From the NCBI GenBank assembly GCA_026388495.1, contig JAPLJQ010000349.1, positions 1 to 6,276 of the forward strand: a stretch of 6,276 bases of DNA, given 5' to 3'. Source of the stretch: Deltaproteobacteria bacterium (lineage in GTDB: Bacteria; Desulfobacterota; Syntrophia; Syntrophales; UBA2185). The notes below the pieces were generated by a model. The model worked only from the letters and a program-made list of their open reading frames with translations. It was not told the origin of the DNA and did not search any database. The position numbers were made by a program, and so were the translations under genes. Positions 5,720 through 6,276 of the stretch are shown one piece after another (within the stretch, counting starts at the first letter, position 1; each line of letters starts with the position of its first letter).

Positions 5720-5880
5720 CTAAGCAATCGGCCATCCGCCGACATGAAACTCCCAAACCGCAGGCGGAACCCCTTCAAAATACTGGGCGGCATTGATCCA
5801 GACGCGCCCTTTGGTGTCTCCATGGGGCTCTGCGTAGCGCACGGTTTCAACGGGTTCATCCGGGTGATGCGAACTTTTGA
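5720..5880 (-). pseudogene. C-terminal remnant of a restriction/DNA-methylase protein
   Basis: The stretch reads HHPDEPVETVRYAEPHGD, then GRVWINAAQYFEGVPPAVWEF (all but its last residue shared in pattern) and HVGGWPIA before TAG. It resembles the tail of large N6-adenine methylase or type ISP-like restriction proteins, which end with V-x-I-N-x-T-Q-Y-F-x-x-V-P-x-x-V-W-x-F-x-I-G-G-Y followed by a KWLKDR-like segment. Here the KWLKDR part is missing after the stop, and nothing recognisable lies upstream. The frame stays open back to an ATG at 5962, but that part (to about 5881) shows no family features and has no clear Shine-Dalgarno. The nearly 900 or more residues expected of such enzymes are absent, so this is a fragment. 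Confidence 0.55.
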
Positions 5881-6025
5881 GTTGATACCCTGTTGAAGTG
5901 AGCTTCGAATGACAACACCTTGTCAAGGGTTTTCGATTTGGGCTTGAGGTGAGGATTCCCATTTGTAAGCATGTGTCTTTTTCAGAGATATGATTTTGCT
6001 GCTTTCGGGAAGTTACAAATGTCCT

Positions 6026-6276
6026 TTATGCGCTTACATGTGCAATTTTCAATATGGATCTTATTGCCTGCCAATCAGTCGTTTCATTCGCCGTATGCCA
6101 GAGATCGTAATTTCTCTGAAGGTTCAACCATAATTCGGGGGTGGTATCAAACGCTCTGGACAACCGCAAGGCAACATCCGTTGTCACACCGCCTCGTTCA
6201 TTCAATATTTTAGATACCGTCTTTCTCGATAGTCTCAGCTCCTTCGCAAGATCTGTAACGCTAATCCCTAACGGCT
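6026..6276 (-). CDS. higA: HigA-family XRE antitoxin (5' end beyond window)
   Basis: The last 82 residues are visible, ending in TAA at 6026; the start lies past the right edge, probably missing about 20 residues. It opens PLGISVTDLAKELRLSRKTV (1-20), a helix-turn-helix of the XRE type, followed by SKILNERGGVTTDVALRLSR and the HigA signature AFDTTPELWLNLQRNYDLW (41-59). HigA represses its operon and neutralises the ribosome-dependent RNase HigB, whose gene normally lies just upstream and would be outside the window. The HTH and tail are intact. A solitary HigA-like regulator without HigB cannot be excluded. Confidence 0.88.
   Translation of the reverse strand, partial: PLGISVTDLAKELRLSRKTVSKILNERGGVTTDVALRLSRAFDTTPELWLNLQRNYDLWHTANETTDWQAIRSILKIAHVSA

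Noticed and set aside
5674..5859. 61-codon minus-strand frame in the methylase remnant
   Set aside because: The other frame carries the recognisable QYFEGVPPAVWEF pattern; this one is its shadow.
5971..6213. 80-codon plus-strand frame opposite higA
   Set aside because: It is antisense to a clear HigA sequence and has low-complexity content without family features.
1..6276. tRNA, rRNA, CRISPR array, riboswitch or replication origin
   Set aside because: No cloverleaf, regularly spaced repeats, known aptamer core or DnaA-box cluster was recognised on either strand.

Overview
Every supported gene in this window lies on the minus strand, so transcription runs from position 6276 towards 1. The proteins (a PhoB-type regulator after radA, a PiT transporter, a PhoR-like sensor, a thioredoxin-type ArsC), moderate GC and a palindromic GTCATTCCGG/CCGGAATGAC repeat suggest an anaerobic deltaproteobacterium (Desulfobacterota, perhaps a Syntrophus relative). 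That is an inference from protein style; nothing here fixes the taxon.

Right part (about 4833-6276) is an accessory strip. It holds the C-terminal part of a HigA-type antitoxin cut by the window edge, a decayed C-terminal piece of a restriction/DNA-methylase protein, an intact hicA-hicB toxin-antitoxin pair with its own promoter, and a 29-codon C-terminal remnant of a RelE-family toxin. It reads as a zone of repeated gain and decay of toxin-antitoxin and restriction genes.

Middle part (2737-4803) is core: radA (TTG start) followed 6 bp later by a complete phoB-like response regulator. Behind phoB sits a roughly 160-bp palindromic element that looks like a MITE, with 19-bp imperfect terminal inverted repeats and an abutting 6-bp direct repeat.

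Left part (1-2503) is a phosphate-starvation block. Two promoters carry near-perfect Pho boxes placed exactly 10 bp from a -10 element. One drives arsC-pit, and possibly the downstream PhoR-like gene. The other drives a secreted protein at the left edge that is most likely PstS, the phosphate-binding protein. The PhoR-like gene ends just after its second membrane helix, so it has a sensor and membrane part but no kinase.

Together the layout suggests that PhoB, encoded here, activates phosphate uptake (PstS, Pit) and arsenate reductase under phosphate limitation. Arsenate enters through phosphate transporters, so co-inducing ArsC makes sense. The kinase that phosphorylates PhoB must be encoded elsewhere.
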